In this document: positions 40,799-49,073 of the stretch, piece by piece | Numbering within the stretch: position 1 is the first letter of the stretch | Layout of the letters: each line of letters opens with the position of its first letter | Source: Candidatus Binatia bacterium | Lineage (GTDB): Bacteria > Desulfobacterota > Binatia > UBA9968 | DNA: 55,910 bases | Direction of reading: 5' to 3' | Assembly (NCBI GenBank): GCA_036504975.1 | Contig: DASXUF010000050.1 | Span: forward strand, 1 to 55,910 | The notes under the pieces: generated by a model | What the model saw: only the letters and a program-made list of their open reading frames with translations | The model's database searches: none | Told to the model about the DNA's origin: nothing | Translations under genes and position numbers: made by a program

Positions 40799-41260
40799 AT
40801 GAGCGGCAACGGTGAAAAAAAAGCCCGCGCGTTGGGGATCAACCACGTGGTCCTGGAGGTGGGCGACCTGGACGCGGCGCTGGAATTTTACGGCGCGATC
40901 TTCGACTTCACGCTGCGGGGCAAGAGCGAGCGCAACGCCTTCATCGATCTCGGCGACCAGTTCATCCAGTTGAGCCTCGGCAAGACCCAGGAGAGAGACG
41001 ACAAGCGCCACTTCGGCCTGGTCGTCGACGACCGCGAGCCGGTCGGCCGGGCGCTCGAAAAACTCGGTGTCGAGCGGCTCGACCGGCGCCTCAATTTCCG
41101 CGACCCCTGGGGCAATCGGATCGAGGTCGTGCCCTACGACGACGTCCAATTCACCAAGGCCTCTCATGTGCTCAAAGGCATGGGGGTCGGCGCCCTCGCA
41201 AAAACTCCCAACGCTGTCGAAGAACTCAAGAAGAAAGGCATGGCGGAAGAGAAAAGCTGA
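40799..41260 (+). CDS. VOC-superfamily (glyoxalase-like) protein
   Basis: The 153-residue product has the VOC fold pattern: GINHVVLEVGDLDAALEFYGAIF, FIDLGDQFIQLSLG, HFGLVVDD and RDPWGNRIEVVPY. The His, Gln/Glu, His and Glu positions fit a single metal site. Substrates of this group range from glyoxal adducts to antibiotics and cannot be told here. AAAGGAGGCCGGCG lies before the ATG. Its TGA stop begins another heptanucleotide array. Confidence 0.8.
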   Translation: MSGNGEKKARALGINHVVLEVGDLDAALEFYGAIFDFTLRGKSERNAFIDLGDQFIQLSLGKTQERDDKRHFGLVVDDREPVGRALEKLGVERLDRRLNFRDPWGNRIEVVPYDDVQFTKASHVLKGMGVGALAKTPNAVEELKKKGMAEEKS

Positions 41261-41314
41261 AAGATGAAAGCTGAAATAGGATAAAAGGCAAAAGAGAAAG
41301 GATGAAAGCTGAAA
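41256..41314. repeat. Heptanucleotide repeat, split array, at gene end
   Basis: GCTGAAA, GATGAAA, GCTGAAA at 41256-41276, then a degenerate A-rich stretch, then GATGAAA, GCTGAAA at 41301-41314. The first unit carries the stop of the VOC gene. Confidence 0.85.
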
Positions 41315-41373
41315 GGGTCTTGCCTGCGACGACGCCCTGAGTTAGGAAGTGGACAACAGAACCGGAAAAGACG

Positions 41374-42561
41374 GTGGCAAGAAAATATCGCACCATCTCA
41401 GGCGACTCTCACCTGGAAATCGACTCGAAGCATTGGATAGGCCGGGTTCCCGCGAACTATCGCGACCAAGCGCCGCGTCTGGCGCGTCTGCCGGATGGGA
41501 GCGACGCATGGATGATCAATAACAAGGTGGCTCGACCCGCCGCGGCCGCGGACCTCTACGGCGGCAAGGGCCGGGACCAATACGTCCCCTTCGGCGCCAA
41601 GTATGAAGGAACGCCCGGGACGGGAGGTCCCGAGCAGCGGCTCCGGGAGCAAGATCAAGACGGTATCGACGCCGAAGTCCTGTTTCCGTCGCAGCAGGGA
41701 GGGCCCAAGCTCTGGCGCCGCATTGCGGAGGACGCCGGTTACAAGGCGGTCGTTCGGGCCTATAACAATTGGCTGTCGGAAGAGTACTGCTCGGTAAACC
41801 CGGACCGTTTGATCGGCGTGGGGATTTTGCCGCTGACGCCCGACGCTGCGGACACCGTCGAAGAGCTGGAACACTGCGCCAAATTGGGCCTCAAGACCGT
41901 GCTCCTCCAGGGATTTCCCAGCGGCAAAGCGTATCCTTCGGAAGAAGACGATCGATTCTGGTCCGCGGCGCTCGATTTGAATATGCCGGTAAGCGTTCAC
42001 GTCGACCTCGATCGCTCGGGCGAACGCGCCGGTCCTCTTTTCAAGTTCCCGCTGGAGCCCGAAGGGATTATAGAAAAGATCGATACCGGGCTGGTCGATC
42101 AGGTGGCGCGATTCGGCCCCGTGCGCGGAAACGGTTCGGTCGCCGCGGCTCAGTGGGTTCTATCCGGACTCTTCGACCGTTTTCCGAACCTCAAGATTTT
42201 CTTCGCCGAAAACCAGATCGGCTGGATTCCGTTCTTCTTGCAGGGGGCGGACGTGCGCTATGACCGCCATTACCGGTGGGCCGAGCGGCTTCTCGGCTTC
42301 ACGCCTCTCAGTCGCCCCCCCAGCGAGATCATCCGCGAGCGCTGCTTCTGGGGCTTTCAATTCGATCGGGTCGGCGTCGAACTGCGCCACAAAATCAACG
42401 TGGGCCGTCTCATTTGGGGTTCCGATTTTCCGCACCAGGAATCCGACTGGCCCGATTCCATGGGCGTGATCGAAAGAAACTTTGCCGGCGTGCCGGAAGA
42501 GGAGAAATACAAGATGGTGTGCGGCAACGCCGTCGAGTTTTTCCGCCTGGCTGAGACCTGA
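41374..42561 (+). CDS. Amidohydrolase-2 family metal-dependent hydrolase
   Basis: The 395-residue product has the amidohydrolase-2 pattern: ISGDSHLEI at the start in place of the usual DxH/HxH, NNWLSEEYCSVNPDRLIGVGILP, HVDLDR, and GSDFPHQESDWPDS near the end with the catalytic Asp. Relatives decarboxylate or hydrolyse aromatic and cyclic acids. The start is GTG at 41374, with a weak ribosome-binding site. The family is clear and the substrate is not. Confidence 0.85.
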   Translation: MARKYRTISGDSHLEIDSKHWIGRVPANYRDQAPRLARLPDGSDAWMINNKVARPAAAADLYGGKGRDQYVPFGAKYEGTPGTGGPEQRLREQDQDGIDAEVLFPSQQGGPKLWRRIAEDAGYKAVVRAYNNWLSEEYCSVNPDRLIGVGILPLTPDAADTVEELEHCAKLGLKTVLLQGFPSGKAYPSEEDDRFWSAALDLNMPVSVHVDLDRSGERAGPLFKFPLEPEGIIEKIDTGLVDQVARFGPVRGNGSVAAAQWVLSGLFDRFPNLKIFFAENQIGWIPFFLQGADVRYDRHYRWAERLLGFTPLSRPPSEIIRERCFWGFQFDRVGVELRHKINVGRLIWGSDFPHQESDWPDSMGVIERNFAGVPEEEKYKMVCGNAVEFFRLAET

Positions 42562-42587
42562 TCAGGTCGGGCATCAGGGCAAAACGG

Positions 42588-42608
42588 GCGTGAGGCGCGA
42601 GGCGTGAG
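42588..42608. repeat. Heptanucleotide repeat, GCGTGAG type
   Basis: Three units: GCGTGAG, GCGCGAG, GCGTGAG. The array lies in the short gap between the amidohydrolase and the next gene. A two-unit relative is at 48948-48961. Confidence 0.7.
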
Positions 42609-42635
42609 TAAGAGCCAGCGTTTGGCGGAGGGCCT

Positions 42636-43637
42636 ATGAGCGCAAAACGCTTCTATTTTAAACTAGCCGTTCTCTCGACGCTGGCGCTTTTTTTCCTGTG
42701 CGGCCGCGGCGCGGCGCAGGAAAGGATCACGATCTCCTACAGCTCGGTGGACGCTCCCAGCGCCAACTGGTACATCGCCCAGGAAAAAGGGCTCTATAAA
42801 AAATACGGCCTGGACGCGGAGTCGATCTTCATTCCCACTTCGACGACCAACGTCACGAGCCTGGTCGCGGGCTACGTCAAGATCGGCAACGGCACGGGCG
42901 GCAGCATCGCCAACGCGGCGGTCGGCGGCGCCAACCTCGTCGCGGTCGGCTCCTTCATCAACACGCTGCCCTACGAAATGATCGTCCACGAGTCGATCAA
43001 ATCGGCCGAAGCCTTGAAGGGAAAAAACGTCGGCATCAGCCGCGTCGGCAGCTCGTCGGACGTGGCGGCGCGCGCTCTGTTGAAGGCCTTGAAGCTCGAG
43101 CCCGACAAGGACGTCGCCATCCTGCAGGTCGGCGGCTCGCCGGAACGGGCCGCGGCGTTCGCCACCGGCAGGATCGCCGGCTTCGCCTCGCCCCCCGGCG
43201 TCATCCATCTGGCGAAAGGCATGCCCCACCGCGTGCTGGCGAGTATGGCCGACTTTCCCAAGAGTTTCCCGTTTCCCTACATCTGCGCGACGACGTCCAA
43301 GAGCTATCTGGCGAGCAACCGCGAGACGGTTAAAAGGGTGATGATGGCGTTGATCGAGGCGACGCAATTTTTCAAAACGCGCAAAGAGGAAAGCAAGAGA
43401 ATCCTCGCCAAATATTCGCGCCAAACGAACGAGGCCTTTCTGGAGAGCGCCTATGAAGCCAATGCGCGCCTCTTCGAGCGCGTGCCGCTCGTAACCCGGG
43501 AAGGGATGGAGATGCAGATCAAGGAAGCCCTCTCGCGCCGTCCGAGCGCGACCCTCAGGGTGGAAGACATCGTGGACGACAGCCTCGTGGCGCAACTCCA
43601 GCAAGAGGGTTTTATCGACCGCGCATACAAGCAGTGA
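42636..43637 (+). CDS. NMT1/TauA-like ABC solute-binding protein
   Basis: The 333-residue product has a signal peptide (cleavage near GRGAAQ, about residue 28) and the NMT1/SsuA-like pattern: WYIAQEKGLYKKYGLDAE, then IKSAEALKGKNVGISRVGSSSD and NRETVKRVMMALIEAT. No permease or ATPase adjoins. It is similar along its length to the gene at 47857. GGAGGG precedes the ATG. A possible hairpin (CGGGCGC/GCGCCCG at 43773-43790) lies 135 bases after the stop. Confidence 0.85.
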   Translation: MSAKRFYFKLAVLSTLALFFLCGRGAAQERITISYSSVDAPSANWYIAQEKGLYKKYGLDAESIFIPTSTTNVTSLVAGYVKIGNGTGGSIANAAVGGANLVAVGSFINTLPYEMIVHESIKSAEALKGKNVGISRVGSSSDVAARALLKALKLEPDKDVAILQVGGSPERAAAFATGRIAGFASPPGVIHLAKGMPHRVLASMADFPKSFPFPYICATTSKSYLASNRETVKRVMMALIEATQFFKTRKEESKRILAKYSRQTNEAFLESAYEANARLFERVPLVTREGMEMQIKEALSRRPSATLRVEDIVDDSLVAQLQQEGFIDRAYKQ

Positions 43638-43978
43638 GCGGCGTGGAGAATAAAAAATCTGGGTTTCCTTTCTTGACGATCTTCCAACATGGCTAAGCCG
43701 CGCTTCCAATAGAATTCAGCCGCTCGCGCGCTTGCCGTTCAAACACCCAAGAGCTTCCGGGATCATCGCGATCGGGCGCCTGTGCGCCCGGTACTAATCT
43801 TTTTAGGTTGTTCAATATTAGACAGCAATTCCGGACGAGGCGGCGCAGGCTGTAGAGCAAATATTCCAGTCAGACGCGGGGCGAGCGTGAGTCGCAGTTC
43901 CCGCGGGGTTGTTATGGAGTCGATGTCCGAAGCCGAGCCATCCAAAAAAATGACGCGTGCGTAAACGCCGCGCGATTT
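43638..43978. other. Gene-free stretch after the binding-protein gene
   Basis: Apart from the hairpin at 43773-43790, which is followed by a short T-run, I see no supported gene. Two short frames, one on each strand, overlap here without ribosome-binding sites or family patterns. Confidence 0.4.
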
Positions 43979-44179
43979 ATGGCCCAAGCCGGTTCTGCAA
44001 AAAAGTTACGGGAAGCGACCACCCGCGCATCGCGGGTGATCGGCAGGGGCGATTGCGGCTCATGCCGCCATGGTTACTGCGGCGCTTGTGAGCGATACTC
44101 TGCCCCGGAACGCTACTCGGACTATTGGATCTGTCACCAGTGCGGCGAGTTAAATCCGCGAATGGCAAAATTGCATTGA
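43979..44179 (+). CDS. Small Cys-rich zinc-ribbon-like protein
   Basis: The 66-residue product has three CxxC pairs (CGSC, CGAC, CHQC) spread over residues 26-55 and a basic N-terminus. CHQCGELNPRM looks like a zinc ribbon knuckle. No clear ribosome-binding site precedes the ATG. It ends 16 bases before the next gene. It may be real or a chance frame, and the cysteine spacing tips me towards real. Confidence 0.5.
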   Translation: MAQAGSAKKLREATTRASRVIGRGDCGSCRHGYCGACERYSAPERYSDYWICHQCGELNPRMAKLH

Positions 44180-44195
44180 TTGAAGGAGGTGTCTA

Positions 44196-44543
44196 ATGGA
44201 CTGGGAAAAAATCAAAGTGGGCTTGTGGGGTGCCGCAGCAGGGGCGGTGGCATTGGCCATTGTCGGATTCAACTATGGCGGCTGGGTGACCGGCGGTACC
44301 GCTCAGGCCATGGCGAAGGAGATCGCTGCCACTGCCGTCGCCGAGCGTTTGGGGACGATTTGCGTGGCGCAGTTGAACCGGGACAAGGCGAAGGACCAAA
44401 AACTCAGTGAAATGAAGGGCAAAGATCTTTGGGACCAGAGCCGTTATATCGACACGCAAAGTTGGGCGATCATGCCCGGCTCTGAGAAGCCCGAGAGCGG
44501 GGTCGCGGACGCCTGCGCCAAGCAGTTGTCGGCCAAGATCTAG
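44196..44543 (+). CDS. Membrane-anchored conserved protein, 115 aa
   Basis: AAGGAGGTGTCTA precedes the ATG, the best ribosome-binding site in this area. One hydrophobic segment (about 8-30, AAAGAVALAIVGFNYGGWV) anchors a soluble domain with two Cys (TICVAQL, ADACAKQL) that could pair outside the membrane. I recall similar proteins as hypotheticals in proteobacteria. The function is unknown. Confidence 0.7.
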   Translation: MDWEKIKVGLWGAAAGAVALAIVGFNYGGWVTGGTAQAMAKEIAATAVAERLGTICVAQLNRDKAKDQKLSEMKGKDLWDQSRYIDTQSWAIMPGSEKPESGVADACAKQLSAKI

Positions 44544-44617
44544 ACGCTCTCAGGGGCGAAGTTACATCGGGACTCGTAAGGTGACCCGACGACGGGTCCG
44601 TGGAGAGGAGGTGTGCG

Positions 44618-44740
44618 ATGGGCGACAAAGGGAAGAAGGATAAAGATAAGAATCGGAAACAGAAGCTCGCCAGGCAAGAGGAAGCGGCCAAAAAAGCCCG
44701 GGAGAAATTTTCGCTAAAATTCCCGTTACCGAAAGTGTAG
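44618..44740 (+). CDS. Very small Lys/Glu-rich protein, 40 aa
   Basis: A 40-codon frame starts MGDKGKKDKDKNRKQKL and ends KFPLPKV. GGAGAGGAGG lies before the ATG. The composition matches short Lys-rich proteins that occur widely without assigned function. A hairpin (GACCCG/CGGGTC, 44583-44598) lies just upstream. Confidence 0.6.
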   Translation: MGDKGKKDKDKNRKQKLARQEEAAKKAREKFSLKFPLPKV

Positions 44741-44767
44741 CCCTATTTCTCGCTCTCCGATCTACTC

Positions 44768-44790
44768 GCCGGCGGCGTCTTGCCGCCGGC
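44768..44790. terminator. GC-rich hairpin, 9-bp perfect stem
   Basis: GCCGGCGGC (44768-44776) pairs with GCCGCCGGC (44782-44790) over a 5-base loop, 27 bases after the Lys-rich gene. There is no T-tract, so termination is likely but unproven. Confidence 0.5.
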
Positions 44791-44946
44791 CTCGTCGATC
44801 CCTGCATGGTCTCTGCCAAAACGCCGCGCATGAGCACGGCCTCAAAACCTTCCGGTCTTACTTGACAGCCGACACGATTTCTTTGTAGACCTCGTGCGAA
44901 AGCCGCGCCGCCGAACGAGGAGTCCGATCGCGAACGGGACAAAGCC

Positions 44947-45825
44947 ATGGCGAAATTCAAAATAGAGGTCCACGACCGGCTGCAGGAGTGGGTGGCGGAG
45001 GAGAAGGGATATTTCAAGGCCGAAGGCCTAGACTACGAGTTCGTGGTGGACAAGCGGAGCGCCACGCCGTCTTCGCTGGTTTCGCAGGGGGAATCGGAAA
45101 TCAGGCGCGGCGCGACGGAGTTTCTGGTGGAAGAACGAGGCGGCGACGTCAGTTGTGCCTGCCACTGGGCCGTGGACATCGCGGCGTCGAGCCGGCACGG
45201 CAAGCTCTGGCCGAAAGCGTACATGGTCGCGCCGGGCGCCGTCTACGTGCGGCCGGAATCTTCGGCGACGAAGATCGAAGATCTGGCCGGGGTCGAGATC
45301 GCGGTCGGCCACAGATCGGGCTCGCATTTCTCCGCGCTGGAGAGACTGGAGCCGTTTCTCGGCAGAGACCGGATCAGGCTCACCTTCAAGGGGCGGCGCG
45401 ACATGCGCCTCGAAAATCTGCTGGAGGGAAAAGACGAGGCGGCCAACATCATCGGCTTTCAGGTTTATCTGGCCGAGCAGCGCGGCATGCGCAAGATCCT
45501 CGACGCATCTTTTATCGTCGGATTCCTCGTCGGCAACGAAACCCCGGCGGCGGAGCTGGAAAAATATTTCCGCGCCTTGCGTAAAGCGCAGCGCGATATC
45601 GACATCGACCCGTCTCCTTATAAGCACTACTATCTGAATCACCTGAAGGAGCCGCTCAAGAGTCTGGCCGACTATCGCGCCTTCGGTCCGGGCGAGCGTA
45701 TTATCTTCGAGCCGTACACGCGCGAGATGTACGATCGCGCGGTGGCTTGGATGAGCTCCTGGGGTCTCAACGCTGAAATGGTCGGGAAAACCGATTACCG
45801 CGGCGCGGCGTACTGCGATTCGTGA
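44947..45825 (+). CDS. Solute-binding-fold protein without signal peptide
   Basis: The 292-residue product resembles NMT1/ABC substrate-binding proteins: RLQEWVAEEKGYFKAEGLDYEFV, IEDLAGVEIAVGHRSGSHFSALE, ASFIVGFLVGN. It begins MAKFKIEVHD and has no leader, so it should stay in the cytoplasm. Such leaderless forms can be sensors or enzymes (compare THI5-type proteins), but I cannot tell which. The start has a weak GGGA upstream. Confidence 0.72.
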   Translation: MAKFKIEVHDRLQEWVAEEKGYFKAEGLDYEFVVDKRSATPSSLVSQGESEIRRGATEFLVEERGGDVSCACHWAVDIAASSRHGKLWPKAYMVAPGAVYVRPESSATKIEDLAGVEIAVGHRSGSHFSALERLEPFLGRDRIRLTFKGRRDMRLENLLEGKDEAANIIGFQVYLAEQRGMRKILDASFIVGFLVGNETPAAELEKYFRALRKAQRDIDIDPSPYKHYYLNHLKEPLKSLADYRAFGPGERIIFEPYTREMYDRAVAWMSSWGLNAEMVGKTDYRGAAYCDS

Positions 45826-45882
45826 GCCGGGTTCATTTCCAGCTTTTGATGATTCTCAAAACGTCAAAATATACATGACACT

Positions 45883-46491
45883 TTGCCGGCCGTGAAAAAG
45901 TTCAGAAAAGCCGAACAACAGATCGCCGAGAAAACGAAGCCACACCGGGCGACGCTGCTGAGTATTTTCCTGCTAGCGCTGACAACGGTGCTTCACGCGG
46001 GGCAACGGGACGATTCGGAGTATATCGCGCCATATGTTCCGACGCCGCAGGAGGTGGTGGACCGGATGTTGGAGCTGGCCGAGGTCAGGAAAGGGGACCT
46101 CCTTTACGATCTCGGGTCGGGTGACGGAAGAATCGTCATTACCGCGGCCAAAAAATACGGCGTTAAGGCCGTCGGCTTCGAGATCGATCCCAACCTGGTG
46201 AAGAGATCGCGCGACAATATTAAAGAAGCCGGCGTGGAGCATCTGGTCGAAATCCGCGAGCAGGACGTCCGGACCGTCGACTTTTCGCCCGCGAGCGTGT
46301 TGACGATGTATTTGTATCCCGCGGCCAATTTCCGGCTGAGGCCCGCGATCCTGCGTCAGTTGAAGCCGGGCTCCCGGGTGGTTTCCCACGAGTTCGGAAT
46401 GGGGAATTGGAAGCCCGATCGGACTGAGCAGCTCATGGACTCGGCCGACCACTTGCGAACGATCTATCTTTGGCGCATCGGCGCGAAATAG
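45883..46491 (+). CDS. Exported or membrane-anchored SAM methyltransferase-like protein
   Basis: The 202-residue product has an N-terminal hydrophobic stretch (about 24-39, LLSIFLLALTTVLHAG) preceded by basic residues, then a class I methyltransferase core: DLLYDLGSGDGRIVITAAKKYG, AVGFEIDPNLV, and SVLTMYLYPAAN. A signal or anchor before a SAM-binding domain is odd, though I recall similar annotated proteins. The start may be TTG at 45883 or GTG at 45892; neither has a strong site. Confidence 0.75.
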   Translation: MPAVKKFRKAEQQIAEKTKPHRATLLSIFLLALTTVLHAGQRDDSEYIAPYVPTPQEVVDRMLELAEVRKGDLLYDLGSGDGRIVITAAKKYGVKAVGFEIDPNLVKRSRDNIKEAGVEHLVEIREQDVRTVDFSPASVLTMYLYPAANFRLRPAILRQLKPGSRVVSHEFGMGNWKPDRTEQLMDSADHLRTIYLWRIGAK

Positions 46492-46504
46492 GCGGAGAGG
46501 CCGT

Positions 46505-46981
46505 ATGAAAACTTTCGCCGGTCTGATCGCGCTTTTATTTTTCTTCGCCGGCTGCTCGGCATCGGGACCTCACTTCAAGGACACGCGCTATGCGAAGCAA
46601 CCGGCGCCCGCGGACAGGGCCAGAATTATTTTTTTCCGCGAGCCCGACGGGGACTTCAGGTCGGTCGAGCTCGACGTCGACGATCAGATCATAGGCAAGT
46701 TGGCCGGCGGCGAATTCCTCGTCGAGGACGCCGTTCCGGGCGAGCGCGGGATGACCGCCAGCCTCAAAGGAGAATTCATGATCAAGATGAAGCTCGAAGG
46801 CGGACAGACCTATTACATCCGAGTCTCTCCGCGAGAGGAGGCGACTTACAAACTCATCGGTTTTTTTAGCGCCGTCGGCTCATGGATGTCGCCGGCGGAT
46901 GCTAAAGGCCATTTCAAACTTCAACGGGTGGGCCCGGAGGTGGCGTTAGCGGCCCTGGAGCAGCTCAGCCTCTCCGAATAA
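46505..46981 (+). CDS. DUF2846-like lipoprotein
   Basis: The 158-residue product has a lipobox (LFFFAGC, Cys at about 17), then a beta-rich domain: ARIIFFREPDGDF, DDQIIGKLAGGEFLVEDAVPG, GGQTYYIRVSPREE. This matches DUF2846-type lipoproteins. GGAGAGG lies before the ATG, 13 bases after the methyltransferase stop, so the two may be cotranscribed. Confidence 0.8.
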   Translation: MKTFAGLIALLFFFAGCSASGPHFKDTRYAKQPAPADRARIIFFREPDGDFRSVELDVDDQIIGKLAGGEFLVEDAVPGERGMTASLKGEFMIKMKLEGGQTYYIRVSPREEATYKLIGFFSAVGSWMSPADAKGHFKLQRVGPEVALAALEQLSLSE

Positions 46982-47007
46982 ACAGGCGTGAGATCGATGA
47001 AAGGAAT

Positions 47008-47751
47008 TTACGAGATTTTTCTTATCGTCGGCTGCAAGTCTCTCGGTTGTTCGGCCGGCGATTTGCCCGCCTCTTTATAAGACCGGGCCAGGCGGCCTTG
47101 ACCCTCCGCATTCAGTTGACCTTGCAGGGTTTGACTTAAAATTTCCGCCTGCGGCGAGCCTTTTTGATTCGCCGGCGCGGACTTTCCGGTCTCGACGGCG
47201 ACGTTGTCGTCGTTGATGAAAACGGCGGCCGCGAAGACCGTCGTCCAGAGTCCGTCTTTATTGCCGACCGCGGACTGGGTGATATTGGTGGTGCGGACGA
47301 TCTTTCCCGACATCTTGAAAATCTGCTCGCGCTCGTCCCAATCCAATTCGGGATCAAATTCGATCCCCAGGGTGGTGGCGAGCATGCTGGCGGCGAGGTC
47401 TTCGGCGTATTCCCCCGCTCTTTCGTCGGTCTCGCCGAAGGAATGATGCTCGGAAAGATAGCCGTGCATCGAAGAGTCCGCGGGGACCGCCAGGCCGATG
47501 GAAGCCGCGACCAGCCGGTTCGGCTCGTTGTTGCTTTCCCGGTCGTAGACCGCGAATACGATCTCACCGGGCCGTAAGAGTTTTAATCCTTCGTCCTTGG
47601 GAATGGTCTTGCACTCGGGCGGGTATATGCTGGAGACGAGGACCAAATTGCAGTGGGCGAGGCCGGCGACCCTCAGCGCCATCTCGAAAGAAGCCAATTT
47701 CTCCTTGTGAACGCCGACTCCCTTGGTGAAAAAAACTTTCTTGGGAACCAT
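47008..47751 (-). CDS. pdaD: Pyruvoyl-dependent arginine decarboxylase
   Basis: It makes agmatine from arginine using a pyruvoyl group formed by self-cleavage. The family start [18 protein letters not shown] is clear, and Ser40-Ser41 in [11 protein letters not shown] is the expected cleavage site. [15 protein letters not shown] and SIGLAVP also fit. The C-terminal 60 or so residues after AAAVFIND are extra, low-complexity and basic. I use the ATG at 47751; a frame extends to 47787. It could feed polyamine synthesis. Confidence 0.87.
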   Translation of the reverse strand: MVPKKVFFTKGVGVHKEKLASFEMALRVAGLAHCNLVLVSSIYPPECKTIPKDEGLKLLRPGEIVFAVYDRESNNEPNRLVAASIGLAVPADSSMHGYLSEHHSFGETDERAGEYAEDLAASMLATTLGIEFDPELDWDEREQIFKMSGKIVRTTNITQSAVGNKDGLWTTVFAAAVFINDDNVAVETGKSAPANQKGSPQAEILSQTLQGQLNAEGQGRLARSYKEAGKSPAEQPRDLQPTIRKIS

Positions 47752-47856
47752 TTTTCGGCCATTGTAACATCGGATGAACCGGTGCACAAGAAAAATTTTG
47801 CGTTGAGAGCAAAAAAAGGCGCGGGGCGCGAAGAAAGATGGATCTGGCCCGCCGGC

Positions 47857-48873
47857 TTATTTGGCTTTGCCGTATAGCTTGTCGATGAACCCTTCCTTCT
47901 CGATCTCGCGCACGATGCTGTCGTCGATCAAGCTGTCCACCGTCACCTTGCTTCCGGGGCTTTGCTTCAAGGCCTCGTCGAGCTGGATCTTCATTCCCTC
48001 CCGCGTCGTGTAGGGGACGCGCTCCAGAATCTTCACCGTCGATTGGTACGAACTTTCGAGATAGGCTTTGTTCGCGCCGCGGAGATATTTGGCGACGATC
48101 TTTTGCGTTCCCTCCTTGTTCGTCTTGAAGTAGTGCGACGCTTCGATCAACGCTATGACGGCTCTCTTCACCGCTCCGCGATTCTTGGCGACGTAACTTT
48201 TGGTTGCGACTGCACAGATGAAAGGAAGAGCATAAGGTTTCGGGAAATCGGCCATATCCGCGAGAACCCGATGGGGCAAACCACCGGGAATGAGGTGGAC
48301 ATTGCCGGGCGGAGAGGGAAACCCGGCGATGACCTTGCGACTGAAACCGGCGGCGCGCTCAGAGGCGCCTCCGACCTGAAGGATCGCGACGTCTTCTCCG
48401 GGTCTCAATCCGATCCCTTTTAAAAGTTCACGTGCGGCAACATCGGAAACGCTGCCGAATCGGCTGATGCCGATGGATTTGCCCTTGAGATCTTCGGGAC
48501 TCTTGATGTTCTCAAGGACAACCAGTTCATAGGCCAGACTGTTAACAAAGCACGCGACGCTCACGAGGTCGCCCCCACGAACACCGCTGTTGGCGACGAC
48601 GCTACCCGCGATATTCGCAAGCTGAACGTCCTGCGACACCACAGCCGCAGCGGCCACGGTGGAGCTCCCGATATAGACCACATCCGCGTCGAGGCCGTTT
48701 TTTTTGTAAAACCCGGCTTCATGGGCGATGGTCCATATCCCATTCAGAGAATCCGTCGAGCTGTAGGCGATCCTGACCCGCTCCTGCGGTTCCGCTTTCG
48801 TCGATGGAAAGACAACCAGAAAGAGCGCGAAGGCAAGTAGAATCCCGCGGCTGCTCCGCTTTTGATGGTTCAT
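47857..48873 (-). CDS. NMT1/TauA-like ABC solute-binding protein
   Basis: The 338-residue product has a signal peptide (cleavage near TKAEPQ) and is collinear with the protein at 42636: WTIAHEAGFYKKNGLDADVVYIGSS, then IKSPEDLKGKSIGISRFGSVSD, and YFKTNKEGTQKIVAKYL. The two are paralogues about 5 kb apart on opposite strands. GGAGGTC precedes the ATG. No transporter membrane genes are nearby. Confidence 0.85.
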   Translation of the reverse strand: MNHQKRSSRGILLAFALFLVVFPSTKAEPQERVRIAYSSTDSLNGIWTIAHEAGFYKKNGLDADVVYIGSSTVAAAAVVSQDVQLANIAGSVVANSGVRGGDLVSVACFVNSLAYELVVLENIKSPEDLKGKSIGISRFGSVSDVAARELLKGIGLRPGEDVAILQVGGASERAAGFSRKVIAGFPSPPGNVHLIPGGLPHRVLADMADFPKPYALPFICAVATKSYVAKNRGAVKRAVIALIEASHYFKTNKEGTQKIVAKYLRGANKAYLESSYQSTVKILERVPYTTREGMKIQLDEALKQSPGSKVTVDSLIDDSIVREIEKEGFIDKLYGKAK

Positions 48874-48925
48874 GAGGACCTCCTTTCAACTTCTCCTGGG
48901 CGGAACTTAACCCGAAAAAGGAAAA

Positions 48926-48961
48926 GATGAAAGATGCAAAATAATAGGCGCGAGGCGTGAA
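48926..48961. repeat. Mixed heptanucleotide units
   Basis: GATGAAA and GATGCAA at 48926-48939, then GCGCGAG and GCGTGAA at 48948-48961, bringing two of the unit types side by side. Confidence 0.55.
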
Positions 48962-49067
48962 GGCTGTACGGGAGTTGAAAGATGGGACGATGGAAGCGGA
49001 GAAATAGCGCCGGGGAAGATCGATGAGATTCGCGTTTCGTTGCTGGCGCAATACGGAGCTTCGGGAG

Positions 49068-49073
49068 TATAAT
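49068..49073 (+). promoter_or_regulatory. Perfect -10 element
   Basis: TATAAT occurs about 100 bases before the gene at 49174. No good -35 is at the usual distance, so the call is weak. Confidence 0.3.

Noticed and set aside
43763-43987. Minus-strand frame of 74 codons in the gap after the binding protein
   Set aside because: It needs a TTG start without a ribosome-binding site and overlaps the better-supported Cys-rich frame at 43979; no family pattern.
44860-44930. Minus-strand stretch ending LSHEVYKEIVSAVK and a stop
   Set aside because: It looks like the tail of a real protein but is too short, and nothing upstream in frame extends it; it could be a gene remnant or chance.
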